Shown here piece after piece: positions 17,435-26,428 of a DNA stretch of 64,000 nucleotides. The stretch's first letter is position 1. Each line of letters starts with the position of its first letter. Where the stretch lies: NCBI RefSeq assembly GCF_947495275.1, contig NZ_CANLYL010000002.1:186001-250000 (forward strand), given 5' to 3'. The DNA comes from an uncultured Roseobacter sp. Its GTDB lineage: Bacteria > Pseudomonadota > Alphaproteobacteria > Rhodobacterales > Rhodobacteraceae. The notes beneath the pieces are model-generated. The model worked only from the letters and a program-made list of their open reading frames with translations. It was not told where the DNA came from and did no database searches. Made by a program: the position numbers and the translations under genes.

Positions 17435-17525
17435 ATTTCGCACTCACGGCGAATGTCGGGAAAGCAGGCTGCAACCTCAGTATCGCGAACCGTTGCTGGA
17501 TGGTAGCTAAGGGGCCGTCAAAATC
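17435..17525 (+). repeat. Dispersed intergenic repeat, copy F
   Basis: TTTCGCACTCACGGCGAATG, TCGGGAAAGCAGGCTGCAAC, with a longer middle and an end at AAGGGGCCGTC. The 380-nt gap between the ABM gene and the DUF1185 pseudogene is mostly these two copies. Confidence 0.65.
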
Positions 17526-17640
17526 CGAGGCTAGGGGTAGGGCAGGCGGGGTGCTGAACCGTCGCCGCCATCAGCTTCGCCCGCCACGGTCACCGATGCA
17601 GCGCTTGTTGCCAATGGCAGCTTAAAGACAGAATAACTGA

Positions 17641-18191
17641 TCAAGAGGGACTTGGGCCTTTTCCAACGCGCGGATGCGCGCGTGTTCCGTCCGACAGTCC
17701 AATACAAAGTAAAATTTCGTCCGCGCGGGGCGCGTCCGGCACCCAGAGGGTCATCGTGTCGATGTGATCGAATGACCATGCCTCGTCTTTATGACCCAGA
17801 GGCAGATCAATGGACCCGGCCAAAGCTCCGGCTTTGTGGTTGGAAGGCATCAGGGATTTACCACCACCAACGGTTGCGCGCACAGGTTTGCCAGGCGCGG
17901 GGTGCAACACAGCAGCACCATGCTCCATCGTGCCAGCGGACCCGACAAGGGCCGCCTTTCCGTAGGAAACTGGAGGCTGCTCCAACGTGTTCACAAGCTC
18001 CTGCGTCAGCGATTGGCCAAGTTGCGCGCCAACGTCGAATAGGGGCGACAGGTCGTCTTGATGCATCCCCGCGAAGGGGTTCTCAAAAACCGCCATTGCA
18101 ACAACGCGCTTGATCCGGTCACAGACCACACCATCTCATCTGCAGTGATGATTTCCTTAGTGAATACCGTTTTTCGAGCGTCCGTGGTCAC
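17641..18191 (-). pseudogene. Amino acid synthesis family protein (DUF1185), frameshifted
   Basis: From GTG 18191 the minus strand reads TTDARKTVFTKEIITADE, then a frameshift near 18130 leads to VCDRIKRVVAMAVFENPFAG and a full C-terminus (SYGKAALVGSAGTMEHGAAV, ADEILLCIGLSDGTRAHPRV). The region is 551 nt, that is two more than a multiple of three, confirming the indel. The blocks match DUF1185, small proteins found with amino-acid or peptide transport genes. The GTG start overlaps the MFS stop (GTGTGA), so it was the third gene of a SnoaL-MFS-DUF1185 operon, now dead. Confidence 0.8.
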
Positions 18192-19350
18192 ACTCTCTTC
18201 TCCTGACCTGTAAGGGGTGCATCCTTGAAAAACTGAAATGCGATGCCAAGCGGAACCACCGCAGCGAAGAGGATCATTGCAAGCCACAGTGGTGCCCGCG
18301 TATTGCCTGTCGCATCAAGGATCGCACCTGCGACGGGTGGCGTGACTAATATGATCGCATAGCAAACCGTAAAAAATCCCCATGCCTAAAGCTCTGACTT
18401 GAGGCGGCATGGCCTGCCCTGCATTGCGATGATAACACCAGCCGGGGCCATGCCGATCAGATCAAATAGCATGCTTGCACCGAAGCCAGCGCCCGGCAGG
18501 CTGAGCAGCAAGAGCGCAGCGATGGCGCCACCCATGCAGACCGCCAAGACAATACTCCGCTCACCAAAGCGATCTACGATCTCCCCGCAGGCGGCACCGG
18601 AAAAGATCATGATCCAGTTGCCAATGCTATTGATGCCAGCGGCGGCGGTGGCGGATTGGCCGTGGTCCTCAAGAACCTTCGGCCCAAAGGTAAGATAGGT
18701 GACATAGGCGGCATTAAACACGCCCCATGCGGCGGCAGCACAGAGGATCAGACGCGGGTGGTCATCGCACCCCGTTTGCCGCCATCCGCGTGCGGTAGTC
18801 GTGTGGCGGGCGGTAAAACAGAAAGACGCCGAGGGCGGCGATCAGGCAATAGACTGAGGCCGCCTGAAAACGGAACCTGCCAGCCATATATCTGGGAAAA
18901 CCAAGCATGGCCGACTTGACCCATAGCCATGCCGAAAGGCCAGGACATCACGAGGATGCTCATAGCTGTCGCGATCTCGCGGCCTTCAAACCAATCCGCC
19001 GCCATCCTGGTGAAATAAAGCGAGGTGAACAGAAAACCGATCCCGGCAAAGACCCCGCCCACCCCAATGGCCCAGCTATCTGTCGCAAGGGAGGACGCGG
19101 CCCCACCCGCGGCCAATGCGCTCAACCCAAACACCACCATGACTCGATCCGACAGGTAACGTCCCTAATACTCCGTGGGGATGGCCAGAACCAGTCCAGG
19201 TGTCATGAACAGCCCGATCAGGAAACCGATATCAACATAGTCGAACCCGAAGGCGACGACCAAATCGTCGCCGACGGACGCCAAGGTGTGAAACTAGAAC
19301 CCAAGCCCGATGCGGGCCAGAAACAGTAAGCTCAAGATGCGCCAGCGCAT
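18188..19350 (-). pseudogene. MFS transporter, several stops and frameshifts
   Basis: From ATG 19350 (overlapping the upstream gene's stop as TGATG) the minus strand reads MRWRILSLLFLARIGLGF, TAG, FHTLASVGDDLVVAFGFDYV, then another TAG before GRYLSDRVMVV. It continues as an MFS half (GVFAGIGFLFTSLYFTRMAA), changes frame near 18860 and 18750, covers FGPKVLEDHGQSATAAAGIN to DLIGMAPAGVIIAMQG, and changes frame again before VTPPVAGAILDATGNTRAPL and the end at 18188. The order of transmembrane blocks equals a complete 12-helix major-facilitator protein. At least two stops and three shifts rule out function. Confidence 0.8.
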
Positions 19351-19763
19351 CACACCCAGCCAAGTCCGCGTAGCGCATGTACGTCTTTCCAAATCTTGGT
19401 CACATGACCAATTTTGTCGCCATCCAACTGCATAATGTATGTGTAATCCGACACCACGGCTTTGCCGGTTGGTGCGACTGGTCCGCCTTCACTCGTTTGC
19501 GTTCCGTGGAATTCGGCGGCAGCAACGACAGTGCCTCTTGCTTCGTCCAGCGCAAAACCCGTCAATTGGTAACGGCCATCCGGTACGGGCGTCAAAAGCC
19601 CCTTCATCCAGTCGGCATATGCGGCGAGTGTCGTCGTTTGTTTCAACGCATCAGCTTGACATGAAAAGATAGCACCTTCGTGGCAATATGTTTTGCAGCC
19701 CTGACATCCCTTGCCGGATTCGCAGGCTTCGAAAAGTGCCACTGCGGTTTCGTATTGTGTCAT
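19350..19763 (-). CDS. SnoaL/NTF2-like protein
   Basis: 137 aa from ATG 19763, chosen because GGAAGA lies about 8 nt upstream; an ATG 15 nt earlier has no such site. It is a single cone-shaped NTF2-like domain: N-terminal helix (TAVALFEACESGKGC), then beta strands with YQLTGFALDEARGTVVAAAEFHG and the end DGDKIGHVTKIWKDVHALRGLG. Four Cys residues near 18-35 (CESGKGCQGCKTYC) are unusual and might bind metal. It heads the operon whose two downstream genes (MFS, DUF1185) have decayed, so it may be an orphan survivor. Confidence 0.75.
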   Translation of the reverse strand: MTQYETAVALFEACESGKGCQGCKTYCHEGAIFSCQADALKQTTTLAAYADWMKGLLTPVPDGRYQLTGFALDEARGTVVAAAEFHGTQTSEGGPVAPTGKAVVSDYTYIMQLDGDKIGHVTKIWKDVHALRGLGWV

Positions 19764-19980
19764 TGTGCCATCTTCCATGTTGATGTGATGAAGTCAGCTT
19801 AGACCAACGCCCGCGGTGCCGGATATCGTGCAGATGCCGTAAGATCCGCGTCCTGTGTGCAGCATTCGAACTACAGCATTTGCAGGATTGCTTGTTGAAC
19901 GCGTTCTCATCAAACTCATAGTACGTTGTTTTTTCATAGTATTTTAGGTATCTGGACAATCAGGTCTCAGCCAAAGGGAA

Positions 19981-20753
19981 TTGCAGATCGCGCGTTCTTA
20001 TGCGGGTGGGGCGACCTGTCAGACAATCGCCGATACGCTATGCATCGCTCCGTCCACGGTGCGGACGCATTTGGCGACCATCTACCGCAAGCTTGAAGTA
20101 TTTTCGAAACTGGAGCTGGCAACTCATCTGAATGGCGAAGTCCAGCAGCCCCGCAGCCCGTCGGAAATGGCCGCTGTGGTTTCGGAATTGGCGTTGAGCT
20201 TGGAGGAAGCGATCAGCCGGGAAAAAGCGCTGAGCGAAGTGCTGCGGATCGTTAGTGCGGCACAAGGTGATCTCAATGCTGTGATGCCATTGATCCTGAC
20301 CTACGCACTTGAGCTTTGCGATGCGGAGTTTGGTATCCTGTTCGAGCATCAGCAGGAAGCAGGTTTCATGCCAATCACGCTGTCGGAATTCCGAAACCGT
20401 TTAAGACGTGGCCAGACGATCAGGGTATCTTTGCAGTCAGCCCCGAGACCGGATTTGGCCGGATGAACGAGTTGCGCGCGGTGATCAATATCATCGACGT
20501 CAAATCCGAGGCATTTTACCAATCGGATGATCTCTTGCGCTGTGCCACGGCGGATCTCGGTGGGGCGCGATCCTTTGTCGCCGTTCCTATGCTTGCCGGT
20601 GACAGTTTGGTCGGCGCATTCACGATCTATCGCCAGACGGTTCGTCCGTTTTCTGACGACACCACCCGACTTGCACAGAGGTTTGCCGCCTAAAGCGTGA
20701 TCGCATTGGAGAACGCGCGCATGATCAGAGCGATACAGGCGGCGCATTCGTGA
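19981..20753 (+). pseudogene. LuxR-type HTH plus GAF regulator, broken
   Basis: The frame carries a LuxR HTH (IADTLCIAPSTVRTHLATIY), a helical linker, then a GAF-like domain that starts NAVMPLILTYALELCDAEFG, is frameshifted near 20370, and continues as VSPETGFGRMNELRAVINII and GGARSFVAVPMLAGDSLVGA. A TAA at 20692 precedes the terminal SVIALENARMIRAIQ. No proper start codon exists: the frame is closed by a TAG at 19945 and no ATG or GTG precedes the HTH. Its last stop overlaps the next pseudogene's GTG (GTGA), so the pair were once coupled. Confidence 0.75.
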
Positions 20754-22248
20754 CCGAGACACCCGACGATACAAGCACGCTCAGCACCCGCGAAAACCTG
20801 GGCTACGCACAAGGCGAAAGCTATCAGCGGATCGCGGATCGCTTGTGTCTCGCGCCATCAACGGTGCGGACGCATCTGGCCACGATCTATTGCAAACTTG
20901 GTGTGTCCTCGAAATCGGAACTGCGCGACAGGCTGGTACTTGTAGCAACCACGCTCGCCGATTTGACTTTTGAACACCCCGTCCAGCCAGAAAAACCCTC
21001 GATCGCCGTACTGGCTTTTGAAAACATGTCCGGTGATCGAGAGCAGGCATACTTCTCAGACGGGATTAGTGATGACATCATAACCGCCCTTTCGCGTTCC
21101 CCTTGGCTGTTTATCATCGCGCGCAACACCACCTTTACCTAAAAAGGCACATCCATCGATGTTCGCCGCGTTGTCGAAGAACTTGGGGTTCGGTTTGTCT
21201 TGGAAGGTAGCGTCAGGCGGTCAGGCAACCGGGTGCGCTTGACGGCGCAGCTGATCGACGGAACGACCGGTGGGCATGTCTGGTCCGAACGCTATGATGG
21301 GCAGCTTGAGGATGTCTTTGACTTGCAGGATGCGATCACCCGCGACGTTGTGGCGTCTATCCAGACAACCGTTCATCTAAGTGCAATCCAAGAACCTGTC
21401 GAATGCGCATCTCGCCCCGATCTGACGGTATGGGAGCTGACAATGCGATCCTGGCATCTGCTCTATGACTTTAGGCCCGAAAGCTATGCTTTCGCCAAGA
21501 CCTTGGTGGAACGTGCTTCGGCAACTGATCCCGGGAGCGCAGAGGCGAACATGATTTTGTCGTTGATCAACCACCACATCGCCATCATGGGATTTGTCCC
21601 CGAGGTCCAGCCCGCAATGGAAACGGCGTATGTACTGGCGCGGCGCGCGGCGCAGTTGGATGACCGCAACGAATACACGCATTGGGCTTTGGGGATTTCT
21701 TGCTGGGGTTTGTTCAAGTACGACGAGCCCCTCGCAACCCTGGAGCGCGCAGTAGCTCTCAATCCAAACTGCTAGCTATCCGATGGCAGCCTTGGCACTT
21801 TGCTCGGCATCCTTGGCCGCTCAGAAGAGGCCATTGCCAAACAGGAGATCGCCATCCGCGCCAATCCCCTCGACCCAAGTATTTTCTTCCGCTTTTCTAC
21901 GATCGCACTGGCGCACTAAATGGCGCGGCGTTTTGAGACCGCAATCGAATGGGCAGAGCGTGCAATTCATCGAATGCGACGGTGGTATTCCGCGTATTTG
22001 TTTCGGCCGCCAGCCATGTTGCACTTAAACGCCAAGAAAATGCTGTCGAAGCGGTCAAGACCTGTCGGAATGCGCTGCCCGAAATCTGCATCAAGGACCT
22101 GGATCGTGCTCCTCTCAGGGATCACGATAAACTGAATGAGTTGCGGGCGCGTTTGTTCAAGGCAGCTTTTGCTCGAGAACTGGTTGCTTATAAGAAGCGG
22201 CCATTGGTGCAATCGCAGCGAAAGAGCGCATCGTCCGCAGATCGCTAG
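20750..22248 (+). pseudogene. LuxR-type HTH plus TPR (adenylate-cyclase-associated type) protein, broken
   Basis: GTG 20750 opens a frame with the HTH ADRLCLAPSTVRTHLATIYC, then PSIAVLAFENMSGD and YFSDGISDDIITALSRSPWL, the FlgO-like block found in many cyclase/TPR regulators. A TAA (near 21139) sits where a Tyr codon is expected. The frame goes on with GVRFVLEGSVRRSGNRVRLT, TGGHVWSERYDGQLEDVFDL and TPR helices, with further stops near 21773 (TAG) and 21917 (TAA), then a frameshift. At least three stops mean no full-length product. Its HTH is almost identical to that of the preceding pseudogene, pointing to tandem duplication. Confidence 0.78.
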
Positions 22249-22493
22249 ATTAACCGGTTCCTAATTTTGCGCGTGCGGCGAATGTCTCCTTCGACGGGGT
22301 TCTCCAGAATAGCAAATGGTCGGCCAGGGTCCGGTTGGCCATTGCGATCGGTCGCGCCGTAGGTCAACGGTGCAACGTCAGCAACGGCATCGAAAATGCG
22401 ATCGATATCCTCATCCGATGCTAGAAACGTAACCTGCCACATCGGCACCATCTCGATGGGCTTTGTGTCAAAGCCTTTGTTCATGATGGTCAT
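22245..22493 (-). CDS. Hypothetical protein, C-terminus replaced by repeat sequence
   Basis: 82 aa from ATG 22493, preceded by GGAGG at about 9 nt; an earlier TTG in frame is less likely. The N-terminal part (VPMWQVTFLASDEDIDRIFD, then AVADVAPLTYGATDRNG) looks like a small alpha/beta domain. After ENPVEGD the codons come from the dispersed repeat (copy G), giving an abrupt Arg-rich end. The original protein was probably longer. It lies 39 nt downstream of the PNPOx-like gene, on the same strand. No family name can be given with confidence. Confidence 0.5.
   Translation of the reverse strand: MTIMNKGFDTKPIEMVPMWQVTFLASDEDIDRIFDAVADVAPLTYGATDRNGQPDPGRPFAILENPVEGDIRRTRKIRNRLI
22258..22299 (+). 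repeat. Dispersed intergenic repeat, partial copy G
   Basis: TAATTTTGCGCGTGCGGCGA, ATGTCTCCTTCG: only the first third of the repeat is present. It lies inside the 3' end of the preceding leftward gene. Confidence 0.55.
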
Positions 22494-22532
22494 TATTCGT
22501 GTCCTCCGCGCTGTCGTTGCCAACCGATGACA

Positions 22533-23081
22533 TTAGTCTTCGAAAATGCCAGTTGGCCGTCCGTCAATCGTCTCGACGTTTCTGCGTTGCCAGTATTCCT
22601 TGACGCCGTCAGACCCCAACTCGTCGTAATAGGGTTCCAGATCTTCTTCGCCACGGGACCTCCGCAAATCCATCTCTGGCACGCCCGTCCCGCACGATGT
22701 TTGAACAAGATCGATGGTCAGATCAAAGACCTGGCGGCTTCCGCCCATTTTGGCGAATTTGGAAACCAAGGGCGCCCACTCGGCGTTGCGCGGATGGTAA
22801 GTTTTCGCCTGGCCGTAAACGCGAAGGATCATGGGATTGCCTTCGAACGCACAAAACATGAGTGTCATGCGACCTGTTGCTTGAACATGTGCGGCGGTCT
22901 CGTTGCCGCTGCCGGACAGGTTGAGCCAGACAATCCGGTTGTCATCCTCGATCCTGAGCGTGTCCAGTCCCTTGGGGGACACATTCACGCGCCCAGTCTG
23001 ATCTGCGGTCGCCACGAAGAACACGGGCTGCTTTTCAATGAATTTCCGGAGTGTTCCGTTTAGTTTTTTTCCAGTCGCCAT
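22533..23081 (-). CDS. Pyridoxamine 5'-phosphate oxidase-like FMN-binding protein
   Basis: 182 aa, with AGAGGTGAG ahead of ATG 23081. The split-barrel fold is visible in FIEKQPVFFVATADQTGRVN, VSPKGLDTLRI and NRIVWLNLSGSGNETAAHVQ, followed by MTLMFCAFEGNPMILRVYG. The family binds FMN or F420 and reduces or detoxifies small molecules; true PdxH residues are not all present, so vitamin B6 synthesis is unlikely. The C-terminal YYDELGSDGVKEYWQRRN segment is typical of the long marine subfamily. Probably cotranscribed with the truncated 82-aa gene. Confidence 0.85.
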   Translation of the reverse strand: MATGKKLNGTLRKFIEKQPVFFVATADQTGRVNVSPKGLDTLRIEDDNRIVWLNLSGSGNETAAHVQATGRMTLMFCAFEGNPMILRVYGQAKTYHPRNAEWAPLVSKFAKMGGSRQVFDLTIDLVQTSCGTGVPEMDLRRSRGEEDLEPYYDELGSDGVKEYWQRRNVETIDGRPTGIFED

Positions 23082-23180
23082 GGTCTCACCTCTTATAGTT
23101 GACCGTTATCCCAAAGGACCATGTTGAGCCTCGATGTCCAGATCGAGCCCAATATAGCCATGTTGAATGCTGAAACCAAT

Positions 23181-23447
23181 TTACCAGTTGCCAGCCCGCG
23201 ACTTGGAGGTGTTGGAGAGTTCGAGCGCGCCATTGGAAGGCAGCGGCGTGTGGGAGATAGCAGATAAATCGTTCCGGGTCAGACCGATGTCCCTCAGGTG
23301 CTTGTCGGACAGTTTTTCAAGGCTCGCTTTCATATTCTGGCGATCAATGAACTTGCGAACCATCGCTGCGGTGGCTTCGATCAGCCCCGCAAACATCTCG
23401 GTCATCCGTGTCTGGCTCAGCGGTGCGGTTTGCGAAACGAAGGTCAT
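23181..23447 (-). CDS. DUF1127 small protein
   Basis: 88 aa from ATG 23447 with AAGGAG about 8 nt upstream. The C-terminal half has the DUF1127 signature RxxxxxLxxLSDxxLRDIGLxRxDL (LEKLSDKHLRDIGLTRNDL). Such short, Arg-rich proteins are abundant in Rhodobacteraceae; some bind RNA and affect sRNA-dependent stress responses and phosphate uptake. It is divergent from the HxlR regulator and shares its 175-nt control region. Confidence 0.85.
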   Translation of the reverse strand: MTFVSQTAPLSQTRMTEMFAGLIEATAAMVRKFIDRQNMKASLEKLSDKHLRDIGLTRNDLSAISHTPLPSNGALELSNTSKSRAGNW

Positions 23448-23541
23448 CTGACTTCTCCTTGGGTTTGTGTTTGCAGTCGTGATGCACTCAATCTCACACG
23501 GCGCCACTGTCATGGGGCAGTGTAGAAAGTGGACTGCCCCC

Positions 23542-23558
23542 AGTACAGAATGTGTACT
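23542..23558. promoter_or_regulatory. AGTACA-N5-TGTACT inverted repeat, candidate HxlR operator
   Basis: Perfect 6-bp arms around GAATG, between the divergent DUF1127 and HxlR genes. HxlR-type regulators commonly bind inverted repeats built on TACT/AGTA, which this contains. It lies 65 nt upstream of the HxlR start, compatible with autoregulation. Confidence 0.5.
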
Positions 23559-23622
23559 AGCTCATAGGTATGCAGTGACGTTATACTGCCAGGAACACGT
23601 GCACTCGCAGGGAGCCTCGATC

Positions 23623-24342
23623 ATGACAACCAAACCCTACGGTCTCTATTGCCCTACCTCGAAAGCCTGCGAAGTTCTGATGCCGCGCTGGACGATCCAG
23701 ATTTTAGGGGAGCTTTGGGGCGGCTCTTCGCGTTTCAACGAGATCAAGCGTGGACTGCCGGGCATCTCACCGACACTGCTGACCAAACGCCTGAAAGAAA
23801 TTCAGGAGAATGGGCTGCTGGAGCGCGTCGAGGACCCTGCAACTGGTAACATCGATTATCTTCGCACCGACAAAGCCGCGGAGCTGGATACAGTGCTTAC
23901 AGAACTTGCCAAATGGGCCCAATGTTACATCAAGGCAGAGATCGCGCTGGAAGATCGGGATGCCGATCTGCTTATGTGGAATGTGCGACGTCAGGTAGAT
24001 CTGGACGAATTGCCCGCCAAGCAGAATGTCATGCGGTTCAATTTCTCCGATGCGACTTCCCCGGCATCGACGTATTGGCTCATCGCCAAACCGGGCGAGA
24101 CGGTTGAGTTATGTGCCAGTGATCCTGGGTTCGATGTCGATCTCTACATTGAGACAGAGGTCACTGTGATGACGGGCTTTTACCTTGGCCGCAGGTCATT
24201 TGAACGGGCAGTGGAAGACGGAAGCTTCTTCATGAGCGGAGACCAGCGATTGATCAAAACGTTTCGAAAATGGTTTAAGTTCAGCATGCACTCTCAAACG
24301 GAAGGCATCGTGCAGATCAAAGATGCTGCGATCCAATCATAG
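23623..24342 (+). CDS. HxlR-family regulator fused to an SCP2-like domain
   Basis: 239 aa from ATG 23623 (site CAGGGAG 9 nt upstream); an upstream frame extension lacks support. N-terminal winged helix (CEVLMPRWTIQILGELWGGS, GLPGISPTLLTKRLKEIQEN) is HxlR type. The C-terminal ~115 residues (VMRFNFSDATSPASTYWLIA, GFDVDLYIETEVTVMTGFYL, DGSFFMSGDQRLIKTFRKWF) resemble sterol-carrier-protein-2/alkyl-sulfatase C-terminal folds that hold hydrophobic ligands. The fusion suggests a one-component sensor of a lipophilic molecule. The Cys near residue 10 could also sense electrophiles, as in YodB/HypR. Divergent from DUF1127. Confidence 0.85.
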   Translation: MTTKPYGLYCPTSKACEVLMPRWTIQILGELWGGSSRFNEIKRGLPGISPTLLTKRLKEIQENGLLERVEDPATGNIDYLRTDKAAELDTVLTELAKWAQCYIKAEIALEDRDADLLMWNVRRQVDLDELPAKQNVMRFNFSDATSPASTYWLIAKPGETVELCASDPGFDVDLYIETEVTVMTGFYLGRRSFERAVEDGSFFMSGDQRLIKTFRKWFKFSMHSQTEGIVQIKDAAIQS

Positions 24343-24537
24343 CGGGATCTGCATTTATCGAACCGTATCACTGCGGACATCGGGACCAGGACATTGAACT
24401 GCAGAAAAGTCCCGCGAACCGGTCATCGGCGCAATGCGCGATAAACGCGTGCAACGAGCCAATTATCTGATGCTGCGTTACGTTCAAACGGCTGCCCCCG
24501 GTGAATGAAGCCTTGTCGAGATCGATCGTTCCGCTGA

Positions 24538-25707
24538 TCAGCGGGTCAGCCTTTTCGAGAACCAGACCACGGCCCCAACGATGACGCCCCAGAATGCTCC
24601 GCTGATTCCAAAGAGAGTCATACCGCTCGCCGCGATAAGAAATGTCAGCGCCGGTGCCTCCATTTGTGATGGTTCGTCAAACGCCGCTGAAAGTGAACTG
24701 ACCAAAGCGGGGATAAGCGCAAGACCTGCGACCCCGGTGATCAATGCCACCGGTGCAAGGCTGACGAGCGAAGTTACCAACGCAGCGGCGAATGCCAATA
24801 AAACATACGCGATACCAGATGTAATTGCGGCCCAATAACGGGTCGCAGGATCGCGTCCGGCGTCTTCGCCGGCCATCATGGCAGCGGTGATCGCGGACAT
24901 GTTCACCGGAACTGACCCGAACCCCGCGATCACAAGGCTGACAAAGCCGGTGTTGCGGATAAGGGGCTGCCGGTCCACGGTATAACCGTTCAGCTCCAGC
25001 ACAGCAAAACCCGGAATATTCTGGCCCGCCATAGTCACCAAGTAGAGCGGCAGGGCAATTGAGATGAACGCCTGAAAAGTGAATGTCGGGGCAACTGGGT
25101 TGAACGCCGGAAGCCATGCCGTTTCATTTCGAAAAAGGCTTTCGGACTGATCAACGGAAAAATACAAAACCACCAGAAAGGCGATCACCGCAAACGGCAT
25201 CGCTGCCAGCCTGTTCCATCTAAGTCCGACAAGCCAAGCAAGAAGGACCGGCGCGATAAGGTAAGGAATGTCACCAAGGGCCAACGCGGGGGCCAGACAA
25301 AGCTTCAGCAGAACACCGGCGAGCAATCCATTCGCAATCGGTTTCGGGATCGCAGCGACGATCCGCACTAGGGCAGGGACTAATCCTGTCAGGACGATCA
25401 ATCCCGCGCAGCACAGTAGGGCCCCTGCGGCCTCGCCAAAGCCACCGGGCAACGCGGCATTCGCGGCAAGGAAAGCCGCGCTTGGTGTCGACCACGCTAC
25501 AGCCGCCGGGGTTCGGGTAATGGCAGGCAACCACAGACTGCAAATCCCCATCCCGATTGTTGCAAAGAACAGCCCAGTTGCGGCCTGCGCATCAGTTGCC
25601 CCCATCGCAATTATCCCTGCGAGAACGATCGCAAAAGAGGCTGAATAACCTACGAACGCGGCCAGGAGGCCCATATAGATTGCGGGAAAAGAAACGTCGC
25701 GGATCAT
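24538..25707 (-). CDS. benE: BenE-type benzoate/H+ symporter
   Basis: 389 aa, about 12 hydrophobic segments, no hydrophilic domains. The N-terminus FPAIYMGLLAAFVGYSASFA and the block NGYTVDRQPLIRNTGFVSLV followed by FGSVPVNMSAITAAMMAGED match BenE. The family imports benzoate or related aromatic acids with protons across the inner membrane. No aromatic-degradation genes lie nearby, so the true substrate may differ. AAGGA precedes ATG 25707. Convergent with the HxlR gene. Confidence 0.9.
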   Translation of the reverse strand: MIRDVSFPAIYMGLLAAFVGYSASFAIVLAGIIAMGATDAQAATGLFFATIGMGICSLWLPAITRTPAAVAWSTPSAAFLAANAALPGGFGEAAGALLCCAGLIVLTGLVPALVRIVAAIPKPIANGLLAGVLLKLCLAPALALGDIPYLIAPVLLAWLVGLRWNRLAAMPFAVIAFLVVLYFSVDQSESLFRNETAWLPAFNPVAPTFTFQAFISIALPLYLVTMAGQNIPGFAVLELNGYTVDRQPLIRNTGFVSLVIAGFGSVPVNMSAITAAMMAGEDAGRDPATRYWAAITSGIAYVLLAFAAALVTSLVSLAPVALITGVAGLALIPALVSSLSAAFDEPSQMEAPALTFLIAASGMTLFGISGAFWGVIVGAVVWFSKRLTR

Positions 25708-26428
25708 GGCTATCTTTGTCCTTAAGTCGCCCCATGCGAGCTTGTGTTGATCATTCCCAATTTACCAGTGCAGATCTTCACTGCACTTAAATGAAAGTCT
25801 ATTCCGTTACGCACACCGGACCCTCGACAGCACATGAGTGAACGACCGCACCGCGGGACAAAACTGACATTGAATTTCAATCTTCGCTCATGCAGCGTGC
25901 TGTATCCTTAATGCCTGCTGCGGGTTGAAAGCGGCAGGTTCAGGGCGGGTGGTGAAACATCAATGAGCTGGCCTTCTTTTCGAATGACGGGTTTCACACC
26001 ATCGAAATTTACTGGGTGGAAACGTTGACGTTGGGCGGCTGAAAAACCGTTTTTGGCCTTGGTTGTCGCGCTGCTTGCGGTGAGATCCACGCGATCAATT
26101 CAAATGGCGCGCGCAAGACGGGCTCGTCTGCGCCCGCACTAACGTTTGGTCGTTGGCTTAGGTCTGTGCGGCGGGTGAGTGACGGCATGGTCCAGATGTC
26201 CATGTGGCTAAATGCCCACTCATGCAGGTCGCAAGCTGACCCTTTTGCAATCGAACGATCCAAAGGGTCACTTCAGCACACGCATAAGAAACGTTTCATC
26301 TTCTGGTCTTGCTCGATGAGGCGCAACCGAAAATGCTCGTTAACCAACTTCATGCAAACCATGACCTGGTTCTAATTTCTTTTACTTCTCCATGGCATTT
26401 CTCAAGCGCTTTTTTGAAGAGGTGAGCC
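25708..26428. other. 720-nt region upstream of the FecR gene
   Basis: No credible gene. A hairpin, TGACCCTTT (26237-26245) with AAAGGGTCA (26262-26270) around 16 nt, is the clearest structure. The promoter for the FecR/CHASE2 pair should lie near 26280-26410. Confidence 0.4.

Noticed and set aside
17435-17525. CRISPR-like array formed by repeat copies E and F
   Set aside because: Copies differ in length and sequence, there is no regular spacer and no cas gene; they belong to the dispersed repeat family.
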